From NCBI GenBank assembly GCA_021827715.1, contig JAKAUO010000025.1, forward strand, positions 1 to 39,004: a stretch of 39,004 bases of DNA. The letters run 5' to 3'. Source of the stretch: a bacterium (GTDB lineage: Bacteria > Babelota > Babeliae > Babelales > Babelaceae). Under the pieces are notes generated by a model. It saw only the letters and a program-made list of their open reading frames with translations, was not told the DNA's origin and did not search any database. A program made the position numbers and the translations under genes. Below are positions 6,820 to 16,056 of this stretch, piece by piece (position 1 is the first letter of the stretch; the number at the start of each line of letters is the position of its first letter).

Positions 6820-7480
6820 ACTTAAGCAGATTTCAAAAGAATTTTATCAGGCTGACAAGAAGCTTACACTTTTTACTGATGTTTCGTATACCTTCACGCA
6901 GGGGCAAACCTATGCGCTTACGGGAGTTTCAGGTACAGGAAAATCGACGTTATTACATATTATTGCCGGCATAGAAAAGCCGACTTCAGGAGCTATCCAG
7001 TATGATGGGGTTTCCTATGCTACATTTTCAGCAGAAAGGCAACGTAACCATTTAAATAGACGCCTGGGTATTATTTTTCAATATGCTTATTTGATTAATG
7101 AATTATCAGTAAGCGAAAATGTTGCACTCAAAGCACGAATTGCTGGCATTTCTTATGCGTTGGCAACACAGCAGGCTCATGAATTGCTTAATCAAGTGGG
7201 GTTGCTCCATAAAGCTGATGCCATGCCGGCAACACTTTCTGGAGGCGAGCAGCAACGTGTTGCGCTTGCGCGTGCATTAATGTTGCGGCCACCTTTTATT
7301 GTTGCAGACGAACCGACTGCTCATTTGGATGAAGATAATAAAAAAAGAGTCATTGAATTACTTATAGATTGCAGTACTTTGTTTGGTTCTGGGCTTATTA
7401 TCAGTTCGCATGATTCTTTTATTGTTGAAAAAATGCAGCATAAACTTATGATCCATAAAGGGAAATTATGTCACGAATGA
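6803..7480 (+). CDS. LolD/FtsE-type ABC transporter ATP-binding protein
   Basis: From the ATG at 6803 the product is 225 residues. It has Walker [10 protein letters not shown] (41-49), a Q-loop region ([16 protein letters not shown]), the signature [15 protein letters not shown], Walker [13 protein letters not shown] and the switch histidine in ISSHDS. The subfamily is that of lipoprotein-release (LolD), MacB and FtsE ATPases. An earlier in-frame ATG at 6797 has its only purine run directly adjoining it, whereas AAAAGG ends six bases before 6803, so 6803 is preferred. It overlaps alr by 17 bases and murJ by 13. No LolC/E or FtsX-like permease is adjacent, so the partner must lie elsewhere. 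Either lipoprotein export or a cell-wall role (beside Alr and MurJ) is possible. Confidence 0.82.
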   Translation: MKNHIELKQISKEFYQADKKLTLFTDVSYTFTQGQTYALTGVSGTGKSTLLHIIAGIEKPTSGAIQYDGVSYATFSAERQRNHLNRRLGIIFQYAYLINELSVSENVALKARIAGISYALATQQAHELLNQVGLLHKADAMPATLSGGEQQRVALARALMLRPPFIVADEPTAHLDEDNKKRVIELLIDCSTLFGSGLIISSHDSFIVEKMQHKLMIHKGKLCHE

Positions 7481-9030
7481 GTAAGAAAACTATCATAAGT
7501 CACACTATTCAGGTGGCTATTTTCACTCTTTTAAGCAGAGTGTTCGGATTTATACGACAAATGCTTATGGCGCGTTATTTGATGCCAGGAATCACCTCTG
7601 ATGCCTTTATTACCGCTTTCCGCATACCTAATTCTTTGCGTAAGATTTTTGCAGAAGGCGCCTTAAGTGCTGCTCTTATTCCTACCTTGGTTCATACGGT
7701 AAAAAAAGAGGGTGTGAATGCTGCAAGTAGATTGGTTACGTTAACGTTTGTTATTGTAGAAATTATTTTATTACTGATGTGCATGGCAATCTGGTGGCAG
7801 GCAGATGCGGTGATTTCCTTTGCCGTTCCAGGCTTTTCGCCGGAACAACATGCGCCCACCGTGCCTCTTTTAAAGGTACTTATTGCCTATATTATGTTTG
7901 TTTCAAGTAGTGCGGTATTGGCAGGCGGGTTACAAGCGGTTAATCGATTTTTTATTCCTGCTTCATCACAAATTGCGTTAAATATTATTATTATTGGCAC
8001 CTTACTTATTTGTTTGAAATATAATTTGCCGGTTATATACCTTGCGTATGGTATTATTGCATCGGGGATGGTACAGATTCTTATGCATTTAGTGGCCTAC
8101 TATTGCGCGGGGTTGCAGGCGCTTTTGCCTACATCAACAACGGTGAAAGAATTTGCCATGGTAATAACCAAGTTTTTCCCCTGTTTAATTACGATGAGTG
8201 TCATGGAGATTAATCTCTTAATTGATGGACAATTTGCATCCTATTTACAGTCTGGTTCGATTACTTTTATTTCGTATGCGTCTGATTTTATGCGGATCCC
8301 GTTAGGAGTATTTGCGGTCGCCTTTTCAACAATATTATTGCCTCATTTTTCGCGCGTTTCTGTAGAATCACCAAAGCGGTTACCATTCTACCTTTTAGAA
8401 TCGATTAAAATGATTATTTGGGTGACGCTTCCTGCAGCTATAATTATGGCCTTTTTTTCCTATGATATTTTTTATACCACCTACTATTCTAAAAATTTCA
8501 CGCTGGCTGATGTTCAGCAGGTGAGCACGCTCTTGCATGGGTTTTTATTCGGTCTTATCTTTTTTTCGCTTAACAAGATTTTAGTAAACGTATATTATGC
8601 GTTCCATTCAACCCTTATTCCCACTTTTATTTCTGTTGCCGGCACACTGGTGAATATTATTCTTAATTATTGTTTGATGAACTATTTTGCAGCATATGGA
8701 CTTGTTATGGCAACCTCTATTTCTGCTGCCGTTCAAACACTCTTATTTTTATTGGTGCTGCATTATTATTTTAAAATAAATCTTTATTTGCAGAAGTTGT
8801 ATGATTTTTTTATTCGGTACCTCTTTCAACTGGTACTAGTGTTCTCACTGTTCCATTTATTGTACTATGGCGCTTTGCGATTAATTAGTAGCTGTGTTCC
8901 ACGTTACAGCTTTTTACTAATGCATACTTTTGTAGCCTGGTTATGGGTTGTGCCCTTATGCGCCTGTGCATTAGCCGTTCTTTATTTTTCACGAAAGTTT
9001 TTTGGCGTGAAAGTCCATTTTTTAAAATAA
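7468..9030 (+). CDS. murJ: Lipid II flippase MurJ
   Basis: The 520-residue integral membrane protein has about 14 hydrophobic segments. The N-terminus TLLSRVFGFIRQMLMARYL is the classic MurJ/MviN start (S-R-x-x-G-x-x-R), followed by SDAFITAFRIPNSLRKIFAEGALSAALIP, also diagnostic. MurJ flips the peptidoglycan precursor lipid II across the inner membrane. A ribosome site (AAAGGG) lies 5-6 bases before the ATG, inside the end of the ATPase gene. With alr in the same run, this forms a small cell-wall cluster. The length agrees with the family. Confidence 0.93.
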   Translation: MSRMSKKTIISHTIQVAIFTLLSRVFGFIRQMLMARYLMPGITSDAFITAFRIPNSLRKIFAEGALSAALIPTLVHTVKKEGVNAASRLVTLTFVIVEIILLLMCMAIWWQADAVISFAVPGFSPEQHAPTVPLLKVLIAYIMFVSSSAVLAGGLQAVNRFFIPASSQIALNIIIIGTLLICLKYNLPVIYLAYGIIASGMVQILMHLVAYYCAGLQALLPTSTTVKEFAMVITKFFPCLITMSVMEINLLIDGQFASYLQSGSITFISYASDFMRIPLGVFAVAFSTILLPHFSRVSVESPKRLPFYLLESIKMIIWVTLPAAIIMAFFSYDIFYTTYYSKNFTLADVQQVSTLLHGFLFGLIFFSLNKILVNVYYAFHSTLIPTFISVAGTLVNIILNYCLMNYFAAYGLVMATSISAAVQTLLFLLVLHYYFKINLYLQKLYDFFIRYLFQLVLVFSLFHLLYYGALRLISSCVPRYSFLLMHTFVAWLWVVPLCACALAVLYFSRKFFGVKVHFLK

Positions 9031-9047
9031 AAGTAAAGTAATATTGT

Positions 9048-9860
9048 ATGATAAAAAAAATAAGTATTACTCTGGGGTTATTTGGGTTGCTGGTTGCAGC
9101 TGAAGATAAAAATAGTATAGAGCTTAAAGACATGTCGTCTTATACCAGCAGTAAAATCGTCAGAACGGTACAGGATCTCAAAGACTGTGAAAAAAAGCTA
9201 GAAGATATCAGCCAACTTTTTAAATTTCCTCAATTAAATTCCCATTGCGCACAAAACGTGCGTGCGATTCAGAAAAGTGCACAAACGTTTAAAAAGGATT
9301 TTACTGAACGTTACAAAATAGCTCTTTTTCAAATAGCTGAATATTTACTTACCAAAGATATAGAAAATGCCCATGACCAAGATATTCTTTGTAGCTGGTT
9401 TGCTTTGCCTGATATACCTTTCAGTCGTGCGTGTGCAACCACACGTGTTGAGGAGGTAGGTTTTAAACTCTTTCTTCAAGCGGATAAAGTAGTATGTGAA
9501 CCATACACATTCTCTTTAGCTGAGTGGAAAATAGCAGTTTTACATAATTGGGCAATCAAAAAAAAGCTTAACCGAGGAAGCGATTATCAAGAACAATTGC
9601 GTCTGTTGCAACAGCAATACCCTGCATTACTTAACCATGATTTGGATATATTAGAAAAATATGGTAGTAAATCGAGCTTTATTTTTTTAGCTAACCTCTA
9701 TAAGCACGGCATTTTTGTGCCGAAGGATCCTGCCAAAGGACAGCGCTATCTTCAGAAATCATGCAAGCTTACAGACAAAAGCGATCTTGATAAAAATTCA
9801 TTGTCATTGCCCAGTTCAGGCTTTAAATGTTCATCTTGTTTGAATATGAACTCAAAATAA
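9048..9860 (+). CDS. Exported protein with a C-terminal Sel1/TPR-like unit
   Basis: The 270-residue product has a short signal peptide (MIKKISITLGLFGLLVAAEDK). The body is mostly helical and of no family I recognise, with a few cysteines. Near the C-terminus, SSFIFLANLYKHGIFVPKDPAKGQRYLQKSCKL fits one Sel1-type repeat (A-x-x-x-L-A-x-L-Y-x-x-G, then x-x-K-D-x-x-K-x). Sel1 repeats bind proteins and are common in exported proteins of intracellular bacteria. Two further cysteines close to the end (CSSC) could form a disulfide. The start follows murJ by 17 bases with only a weak ribosome site, so it may be the last gene of that run. Confidence 0.6.
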   Translation: MIKKISITLGLFGLLVAAEDKNSIELKDMSSYTSSKIVRTVQDLKDCEKKLEDISQLFKFPQLNSHCAQNVRAIQKSAQTFKKDFTERYKIALFQIAEYLLTKDIENAHDQDILCSWFALPDIPFSRACATTRVEEVGFKLFLQADKVVCEPYTFSLAEWKIAVLHNWAIKKKLNRGSDYQEQLRLLQQQYPALLNHDLDILEKYGSKSSFIFLANLYKHGIFVPKDPAKGQRYLQKSCKLTDKSDLDKNSLSLPSSGFKCSSCLNMNSK

Positions 9861-9918
9861 GTTACTCTAGTTTTGATAAATTTTTTTTAAAGAAATTATA
9901 TAAAGCAAGGTAATTACT

Positions 9919-10377
9919 GTGATCAAAAAAGAGATTTCAGCAGGAGTTATTGTCTATTTAGATGATGCTGCTATCCACGAGCGACTTTATCTTCTTCTTC
10001 ATTACGCGGGCGGCCATTGGGATTTGCCCAAAGGTAAGCTCGAAAAGGGTGAAAGTTTCACCCAGGCAGCATTACGTGAACTTAAAGAGGAAACTGGGTT
10101 AACGGCAACCATACATACTAACTTCCAGGAATCGCTCGAATATATGTTTAGCAAAACTGAACGTGGCCAGAAAATTAAGATAGATAAAAAAGTGATATTC
10201 TTTTTGGGCAAATCAACTGAAAAAGAAGTAACTATTTCCCATGAGCATATTGGGTTTATATGGTTGCCGTATAAAGATGCTTTTAATCGTTTGACGTACC
10301 AGAATGCGCAGCATATTCTGCATATCGCGCACGAGTTTCTGGAGCAAGAAGAGCGCTTTTGTAATACTGCAGCTTAA
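9919..10377 (+). CDS. Nudix hydrolase, Ap4A-hydrolase-like
   Basis: The 152-residue product contains a full Nudix box: G39-x5-E45-x7-R53-E54-L55-x-E57-E58-x-G60-L61. The preceding sequence, SAGVIVY, YLLLHYAGGHWDLPKGKLEKGE, is typical of the bis(5'-nucleosyl)-tetraphosphatase (NUDT2-like) branch, where the W-D/G-x-P-K-G stretch binds substrate. Likely role: clearing Ap4A or related nucleotides in the cytoplasm. The start is GTG at 9919, with AAGG eight bases upstream. The last 95 bases overlap the convergent minus-strand gene 10283-10768. Confidence 0.85.
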   Translation: MIKKEISAGVIVYLDDAAIHERLYLLLHYAGGHWDLPKGKLEKGESFTQAALRELKEETGLTATIHTNFQESLEYMFSKTERGQKIKIDKKVIFFLGKSTEKEVTISHEHIGFIWLPYKDAFNRLTYQNAQHILHIAHEFLEQEERFCNTAA

Positions 10378-10768
10378 TTTCTCTGGTAAGTTCTTGCGTC
10401 AGCTCTTCCTCGACATTGGCTTGAGCGCATTGTGTGATAATATAGTTCAGTAATTCTTCAGGGGATGTTTCTGTAAGTTCAACACATTTGCATGCTTGCG
10501 TTGCAATGGCTGCAAGACTACCTGCTATACCCATGCCGCCATTAATGAGCGTTTCTTTATCGCCTTTTTCTGCAGTAACCATTCTTAAGAAATTAGCAAA
10601 CATATTAAGAAAATTGGCGACAACAACTTTGCCCGTCTCTTCTGAGTTTGATGGCTTTTGTGGTTTGCAATTGGCACATTTAGTATCAGATTCTAAAAGA
10701 CATTCAGGCTCTGCGCATAATGAACTGGTTGCAAGAGCGGCAAAAAAGAGTATACGCGTCTGTTTCAT
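10283..10768 (-). CDS. Small exported helical protein of unknown function
   Basis: The 161-residue product has a signal peptide (MKQTRILFFAALATSSLCAEP) with a cysteine at the junction, then a CLLESDTKCANCK cysteine cluster. A hydrophobic helix region follows (about 48-65, VVVANFLNMFANFLRMV), then a Gly/Ala stretch (NGGMGIAGSLAAIATQACKC) and an acidic-basic helical tail. AAAAGGGA lies eight bases before the ATG, supporting the start. Its 3' end runs 95 bases into the Nudix gene on the other strand, an unusually long convergent overlap; both frames look intact. I know no family for it. Confidence 0.6.
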   Translation of the reverse strand: MKQTRILFFAALATSSLCAEPECLLESDTKCANCKPQKPSNSEETGKVVVANFLNMFANFLRMVTAEKGDKETLINGGMGIAGSLAAIATQACKCVELTETSPEELLNYIITQCAQANVEEELTQELTREIKLQYYKSALLAPETRARYAEYAAHSGTSND

Positions 10769-10819
10769 ATAAAAAATCCCTTTTGGTAATAATGAAAGTA
10801 CTTCAAGAGATTACTAAAA

Positions 10820-10872
10820 AAATAAATTCAAGTGCGAGAGTTTTTTTAAAATTCTCGCACTTGAATTTATTT
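10820..10872 (-). terminator. Rho-independent terminator after the CorC-like gene
   Basis: A 20-bp perfect inverted repeat (10820-10839 with 10853-10872, core AAGTGCGAGA/TCTCGCACTT) surrounds a 13-base loop. Read on the minus strand it is followed by a run of six Ts (complement of 10814-10819). The outer arm overlaps the stop codon of the CorC-like gene at 10871-10873. It should end the dnaG-rpoD-corC transcript and protect the small gene downstream from read-through. Confidence 0.85.
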
Positions 10873-12169
10873 AATCGGTGCTTTCAATAGTATCAGGGAT
10901 TGCATGAGCAAAGACCAATACTTGTAAAATTCGTTTTGGGCTGGCTTGCTGAATTTGAAAGTGGTACGATTTGTAGGTTAATCGGTCGCCCTTTTTTGGA
11001 AGCCTCTGCAATTTTTCAATAAGAAAACCGCTTAATGTAACAGAGTTTTCTGTTTCAAAGGTGATATTAAAATAGGCGCCCACTTTATCAAGTTCTATGC
11101 TGGCATCAACCAGCCAGCTGTCATGCTTGAGTGCTACAATTTTTTCATTAACTTCTTCGTACTCATCGGTAATTTCACCGACAATTTCTTCAAGCACGTC
11201 TTCAAGCGTCACCAAACCTATAATGCTGCCATGTTCATTAAGTACCATCGCAATATGCATATGTTGCTGTTTAAATTCCTTAAGCAGTTGACTGACTTTA
11301 ATACTTTCCGGGATAAATAAAATAGGCCGCACAATGCTCTTTATGGCTTTATCTTCATGGTGTAAAAATGCCACAAAAAGATCTTTTAAATGGAGCATTC
11401 CTATGACATTATCAAAACTGCCTTCATAAACAGGAAAGCGGGAATACTGGTATTTTTTAAATTTTTCCAGCGCCTCTTTTTGCGTGGTGCTTGAAGAAAG
11501 AGAAATCACATTCGTTGAGGGGACCATAATCTCACGGACACCCGTGGTACCGATTTTGAAAATGCTTTTTAGCATGGCCGTTTTTTCTGTCTCCATCATC
11601 CCTTTTTCATAAATGTAGTCTATGAGAAATTGGATCTCTTTTTCTGAAGTAATACCTTCAGATTGCACATTCGTTTTTTCCCCAACTTTTGCAACAACAA
11701 AGTCTGATATACTCACCAATATGTTTACTGGGTAATAGAGCAAATAGTAGGTGGCACCGGTTACGCCCAAAGTATAGGGGAACATTTTGTCGCCTAAAGC
11801 TTTAGCAACATTTTTGGGGATAATGTCACCAAAAATCAAAATTGCTGCTGAAACAAAGAGGATATCAATAAGATATGATGCAGGAAAATCATGAAAAAAA
11901 TATTGAGTGATAAGCGAGCCTGCATTAGCTGCAGCAACGTTTGCAAGGCAGCTTGCAATAAGTATGGCAGAAAATATGCGATGCGGTTGTTCTTCCAGCG
12001 TGATAAGTAAATTTCTGTAACCCCTGGTTGATTGCGAAATTTCTTTAAGCTTAAAAAGACGCATAGCGGTAATGGTCGTCTCTAAAAAAGAATAGAGTGC
12101 GCAAAACCCCAGTGATATTACAAAAATAATACCTTGACTATATATACTACTATCCGGAATGGGCCCCAT
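10871..12169 (-). CDS. CorC/HlyC-family CNNM membrane protein with CBS pair
   Basis: The 432-residue product has four hydrophobic segments in an N-terminal CNNM/DUF21 domain (about 10-190; LETTITAMRLFKLKEI is typical). A CBS pair follows (about 205-330; REIMVPSTNVISLS, YSRFPVYEGSFDNVIGMLHLKDL, HMHIAMVLNEHGSIIGLVTLEDVLEEIVGEI), then a CorC_HlyC domain (about 345-425). The family is linked to Mg2+/Co2+ efflux or resistance; the hemolysin name is historical. It lies 32 bases after rpoD, with a strong terminator at its end, so it is probably the last gene of the dnaG-rpoD unit. Confidence 0.88.
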   Translation of the reverse strand: MGPIPDSSIYSQGIIFVISLGFCALYSFLETTITAMRLFKLKEISQSTRGYRNLLITLEEQPHRIFSAILIASCLANVAAANAGSLITQYFFHDFPASYLIDILFVSAAILIFGDIIPKNVAKALGDKMFPYTLGVTGATYYLLYYPVNILVSISDFVVAKVGEKTNVQSEGITSEKEIQFLIDYIYEKGMMETEKTAMLKSIFKIGTTGVREIMVPSTNVISLSSSTTQKEALEKFKKYQYSRFPVYEGSFDNVIGMLHLKDLFVAFLHHEDKAIKSIVRPILFIPESIKVSQLLKEFKQQHMHIAMVLNEHGSIIGLVTLEDVLEEIVGEITDEYEEVNEKIVALKHDSWLVDASIELDKVGAYFNITFETENSVTLSGFLIEKLQRLPKKGDRLTYKSYHFQIQQASPKRILQVLVFAHAIPDTIESTD

Positions 12170-12201
12170 ATAATTAATTAACCTTTCTTATGACACATAT
12201 A

Positions 12202-14211
12202 TTATTCTTCATCATTATCGCCTTCTAAAGCCTCTTCGGCTGAAAATTCATATTCTTTATCAAAGAATGTTTGAAGTGATTTACTTCTTGATGGATGCCG
12301 CAACTTACGCAATGCTTTAACTTCAATCTGACGCACGCGTTCACGGGTAACACCAAAATCTTTACCCACTTCTTCCAACGTGTGTTCGGATGCAACATCG
12401 ATACCAAAACGCATTTTAAGTACCTTTTCTTCACGTGGAGTGAGCGATTTAAGTACCTCACGCACCCGTTCTTTCAAATCGCTATTGGCAACCGTGTCTG
12501 CCGGAGAAAAATCATTCTCGTTTTCAATAAAATCTTTAATAAAGGCGTCTTCACTATCTCCAACAGGAGTTTCTAATGAGATGGGCTCTTTAGAAATTTT
12601 GATAATATTTTTGATTTTCTTTTCATCAATATTTAATTCTTTTGAAAGCTCGGCATGGCTCGGTTCACGGCCATGTTCCTGAATAAAGGTTCGTTTAATT
12701 TTATTGATCTTATTGAGCGTTTCTACCATATGTACCGGAACTCGAATTGTTCGGGATTGATCGGCAATAGCTCGGGTAATGGCTTGCCGGATCCACCACG
12801 TGGCATAGGTTGAGAATTTATACCCACGTTCAAACTCAAATTTTTCTACCGCTTTAGTAAGCCCTATATTCCCTTCTTGAATAAGGTCAAGGAAGTGGAG
12901 CCCCCTGTTTACATATTTTTTTGCGATATTAACCACTAAGCGTAAGTTTGCTAGAGCTAAGTTATCTTTTGCTCGTTTGTCTTTTATTTGGCAATCAGTG
13001 AGCTTTTTAAACAATTGGATAATCTTATCATGCGGTAAACCTACTTCATGTTCTATTTTTTTCACACTTTTCTGTGCTGCGCGCATGGTTGATTCAGTTT
13101 CTGCAAGTTGTTCTTTCTGATCAACATCAAGATTTTTTAAAGCGGTTAACTGCGCAATCTCTTCTTTGCATTGTTTGCTTAGATCATTTTTTTCTTCAAT
13201 CTTTGTAAGCGCTTTTTCAATGCGTTTGACCAGTCGTCTGATTAATTTATTTGAAAACTTAATCGTTTGAATCTTTTTACTGATTTCTTCTTTATTTTTC
13301 TTCACCTCAGAAAGCATTGCCTTTTTCTGAGCGTCAGTTTCAAGTTTTCCTCGGTATGAACGATAGATTTTCTCTTCATTATCCATGAGCGCTTGAATTT
13401 CTGATACCTTTTTTAAAAGGTTTTCTTTTTCTTCTTCATATTTGGGCAAGTTCTCTTCGCCAAATTCAGAAAACTGAATAATATCTTTTAAAGTAGAGTT
13501 GTCTTTACTTAATTTTTCGCCAATAGCAATAAGTTCTTTATGAATAAAGGGAAACTTTGAAAGAGCTTCAATACTTTCACTTTTACAGGAAGCAATCTGC
13601 TCGGCAATTACTACTTCAGTTTTTTTATTTAACAGAGGTATTTTACCTATGTCACGTAAATAACATTTAACACCATCGGGCATATAGCTTGATTCAGAAG
13701 CCTCTTTGACGGTTTCATCACTTTCTGGGTCATCTTCTGATTCGGTGGCCTCTTCATCTTCTTCGGTAAAATCGAAATTATTTTCAATATCGCCAGAGAA
13801 TTTACGGGCCGCTGGGGTTTCATCTTGACCAAACTCTTCTATTTCAGATCCAGCTTCCAGCTCGTCATGCATAACAAGCTCTATATTTTCACGCTCGATT
13901 GTTTTTAAAAGATCATTTATTTCTTGGTCCAGGAAGTTATTGGTTTCTGCAAAATCCATCACTTCTTCATAGGTCAATACATTGGCGCGTCGGCCCTTAT
14001 CAAGTAACCCCTCAACAAGTTCCTGTTTAAGGTCAAGTTCTGGGTTGCCGGTAGAAACCACCGCTTTAGCTGTTTTTGATTTAGGTGCAGCTTTACTTGA
14101 AGTTTTAGTTTTGGCTCCAGAAGTCGATGGGGGCGTTGATTCAGCTTCAATGTCACTATCGGTTGCCAGTACTTTAGAAGCAAGCTTTGTAAGAATTTTG
14201 CGTATCGTCAT
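12202..14211 (-). CDS. rpoD: Primary sigma factor RpoD (sigma-70)
   Basis: The 669-residue product starts with a basic Ala/Ser/Thr/Lys-rich leader (about 20-55). Region 1.1 follows (about 57-115), then a very acidic linker (about 118-175), region 1.2 (178-210; [12 protein letters not shown]), a long helical non-conserved region (about 211-390), region 2 (412-485; [27 protein letters not shown]), region 3 (about 495-570) and region 4 (583-645; [24 protein letters not shown]). It directs RNA polymerase to housekeeping promoters, and several TTG/TATAAT-like promoters in this window fit its specificity. Its ATG overlaps the dnaG stop by four bases (ATGA). Confidence 0.95.
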   Translation of the reverse strand: MTIRKILTKLASKVLATDSDIEAESTPPSTSGAKTKTSSKAAPKSKTAKAVVSTGNPELDLKQELVEGLLDKGRRANVLTYEEVMDFAETNNFLDQEINDLLKTIERENIELVMHDELEAGSEIEEFGQDETPAARKFSGDIENNFDFTEEDEEATESEDDPESDETVKEASESSYMPDGVKCYLRDIGKIPLLNKKTEVVIAEQIASCKSESIEALSKFPFIHKELIAIGEKLSKDNSTLKDIIQFSEFGEENLPKYEEEKENLLKKVSEIQALMDNEEKIYRSYRGKLETDAQKKAMLSEVKKNKEEISKKIQTIKFSNKLIRRLVKRIEKALTKIEEKNDLSKQCKEEIAQLTALKNLDVDQKEQLAETESTMRAAQKSVKKIEHEVGLPHDKIIQLFKKLTDCQIKDKRAKDNLALANLRLVVNIAKKYVNRGLHFLDLIQEGNIGLTKAVEKFEFERGYKFSTYATWWIRQAITRAIADQSRTIRVPVHMVETLNKINKIKRTFIQEHGREPSHAELSKELNIDEKKIKNIIKISKEPISLETPVGDSEDAFIKDFIENENDFSPADTVANSDLKERVREVLKSLTPREEKVLKMRFGIDVASEHTLEEVGKDFGVTRERVRQIEVKALRKLRHPSRSKSLQTFFDKEYEFSAEEALEGDNDEE

Positions 14212-15986
14212 ATCGAATCTTTCCCAAATATTTTTTGCTTAAGGTTTTGAAATTGAGTTATTATCATTGCTAATTCTTGATTATGATTCAATTTCTGAGC
14301 TTCGGCTATTTTAATTTTGACACTCTTTACTATCATTTTCCATCGTTTTTGATAAAACTGTAAAAAAAGTTCATCCAGCGCTGGACCTTGTCCTTGAACT
14401 TCATCCTCCATTAAGAGTGACACAATAAACTCACGCTGCGTTTCGGAACACAGATCAGTTACCGAAACAGCATCTAATGTGCCCTTGTATGATTGAAGTC
14501 GCTCTATAATCGGAAATAAATAAGGAGAAAATGCAAGTTTCAAAAATGCATGTTCTTCAGGCTTAAGGATATATTTTTTACTTATTATAGCAGAAAATAT
14601 TTTTTTCTCCAAATCACTAATTTCTATTTGTGTATTATGTTTTATTTCTTCAGGCCTTATTATAGGATGTGTCGGGGGTGTTTCAGGGACTATTTTTTTG
14701 AAAATCTTTTTAGGTTGGTAGAGCAAACTCTCTTTTAGGGTTGCATAGGGTATTTTGCAGGTGCTGGACGCCTTTTGAAGTAAAAAATCTTGCTTTACGG
14801 GGTCCTGAATCTGTGAAATAAGTTCTGTAATTGATTTTATGCTTGCTATACGTTCTTGTAAGCTTATCTCTTTGGGCTGCTGAGCGGCGGTTGTTTGGAT
14901 AAAATATTCAAAAATATTAACTGCTGTCTGGGGGAGTTGCTCAACGGCAAACCCTTTGGTCACTAATGAACAAGGGTCATCGCCTTGGGGCAGTTGAATA
15001 ACATAGGGTTCCAGTTCAACATCCCAACAAAGCTGCGTCAGGCGCAGGGCGGCTTTTTGGCCCGCGGCATCGCCATCGTATACCGTATAAAGCTTTTCTA
15101 CATGGCGGGATAATATTTTAATATGCTCGGCGGTGCATGCCGTCCCTAAGGTGGCCACGGTTTGCCGAAGGCCCGCTTGGGCAAAAGCTATGCAATCGAG
15201 ATACCCTTCAACTAAAAAAACAGTACCAGTTTCTTGGATATATTTTTTTGCTTGATGGAACCCGTAAAGAATGCTCCCTTTGGAAAAATAGGGGTGATCC
15301 TGGGAATTATAATACTTTGCCCGAGTATCATCTGTAGCAAAGATGCGTCCACCAAGGCCACAAGCTCTGCCCAGGGCATCATGTATCGGAAAGGTGATCC
15401 GCTCTTCGTAGGGGCTATAGAGCGTATCCCGTTCAGAGGTGCGTAGTATATTTGCTTGAATAAAGTCTTGAGCAAGAAGATTTTTCTCTTTGCCAACTTT
15501 AAGTAAACTTTTTATAGACTGCTGCCCGCCGGGAAAATAGCCTATACCATAGTTTTGAATACTTTCAGCAGTGATTCCGCGCTTTTGAATATAGTTTTGG
15601 GCTGGGCGAGATTTTTTAAACTGTTCAATGCACCACTGGGCAACTACTTCATGTGCCAGGGTATACAGCTCTTTTTCATGCTTGTGTGATGCAGTAGTAG
15701 ACGCTTCTTGGGGTAGTTCAATACCGTGTCGTTCTGCAAGATGTTTAACCGCTTCTAAAGGGGTACAACGTTCAGCTTTGGTAATAAAAGCAACCACATC
15801 GCCACCACTATGGCACCCAAAACAGTAAAATATGCCTTTGTGGGGGCTCACCGTAAATGAGGCTGTTTTTTCATGGTGAAAAGGGCATTGGCCCTTTAAA
15901 TAGTTGCCTGCGGGCTTAAGGTTGGTATACTCCTTTGCCACATCTAAAATTGAAACATGAGTTTTAATAAGTAAGAAGATATTCAT
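14208..15986 (-). CDS. dnaG: DNA primase
   Basis: The product, about 592 residues, makes RNA primers at the replication fork. The CHC2 zinc finger is C34-x2-H37 ... C55-x2-C58 ([24 protein letters not shown]). The catalytic core has the RNAP-basic motif region ([20 protein letters not shown]), Toprim E ([17 protein letters not shown]) and the DxD of [16 protein letters not shown]-terminal helical region would bind the helicase. The frame extends to a TTG at 15992, but the ATG at 15986 gives the usual short N-terminus and is preferred. It is translationally coupled to rpoD (4-base overlap), as in the classic macromolecular-synthesis operon but without rpsU. Confidence 0.94.
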   Translation of the reverse strand: MNIFLLIKTHVSILDVAKEYTNLKPAGNYLKGQCPFHHEKTASFTVSPHKGIFYCFGCHSGGDVVAFITKAERCTPLEAVKHLAERHGIELPQEASTTASHKHEKELYTLAHEVVAQWCIEQFKKSRPAQNYIQKRGITAESIQNYGIGYFPGGQQSIKSLLKVGKEKNLLAQDFIQANILRTSERDTLYSPYEERITFPIHDALGRACGLGGRIFATDDTRAKYYNSQDHPYFSKGSILYGFHQAKKYIQETGTVFLVEGYLDCIAFAQAGLRQTVATLGTACTAEHIKILSRHVEKLYTVYDGDAAGQKAALRLTQLCWDVELEPYVIQLPQGDDPCSLVTKGFAVEQLPQTAVNIFEYFIQTTAAQQPKEISLQERIASIKSITELISQIQDPVKQDFLLQKASSTCKIPYATLKESLLYQPKKIFKKIVPETPPTHPIIRPEEIKHNTQIEISDLEKKIFSAIISKKYILKPEEHAFLKLAFSPYLFPIIERLQSYKGTLDAVSVTDLCSETQREFIVSLLMEDEVQGQGPALDELFLQFYQKRWKMIVKSVKIKIAEAQKLNHNQELAMIITQFQNLKQKIFGKDSI

Positions 15987-16056
15987 AATCAATAAGTATA
16001 CTTCAGGAAACTTATTTTTGTATTAAAGTTCTGCAAAACTTTATTTTTCAGTCTTA

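Noticed and set aside
10488-10772. 94-codon plus-strand frame opposite the 161-residue exported protein
   Set aside because: It has no ribosome site or recognisable motif and lies entirely antisense to a gene with a signal peptide and good start.
13974-14242. Open frames on both strands over the low-complexity N-terminus of rpoD
   Set aside because: They mirror the biased composition of the sigma factor linker and show no independent coding or ribosome-site evidence.
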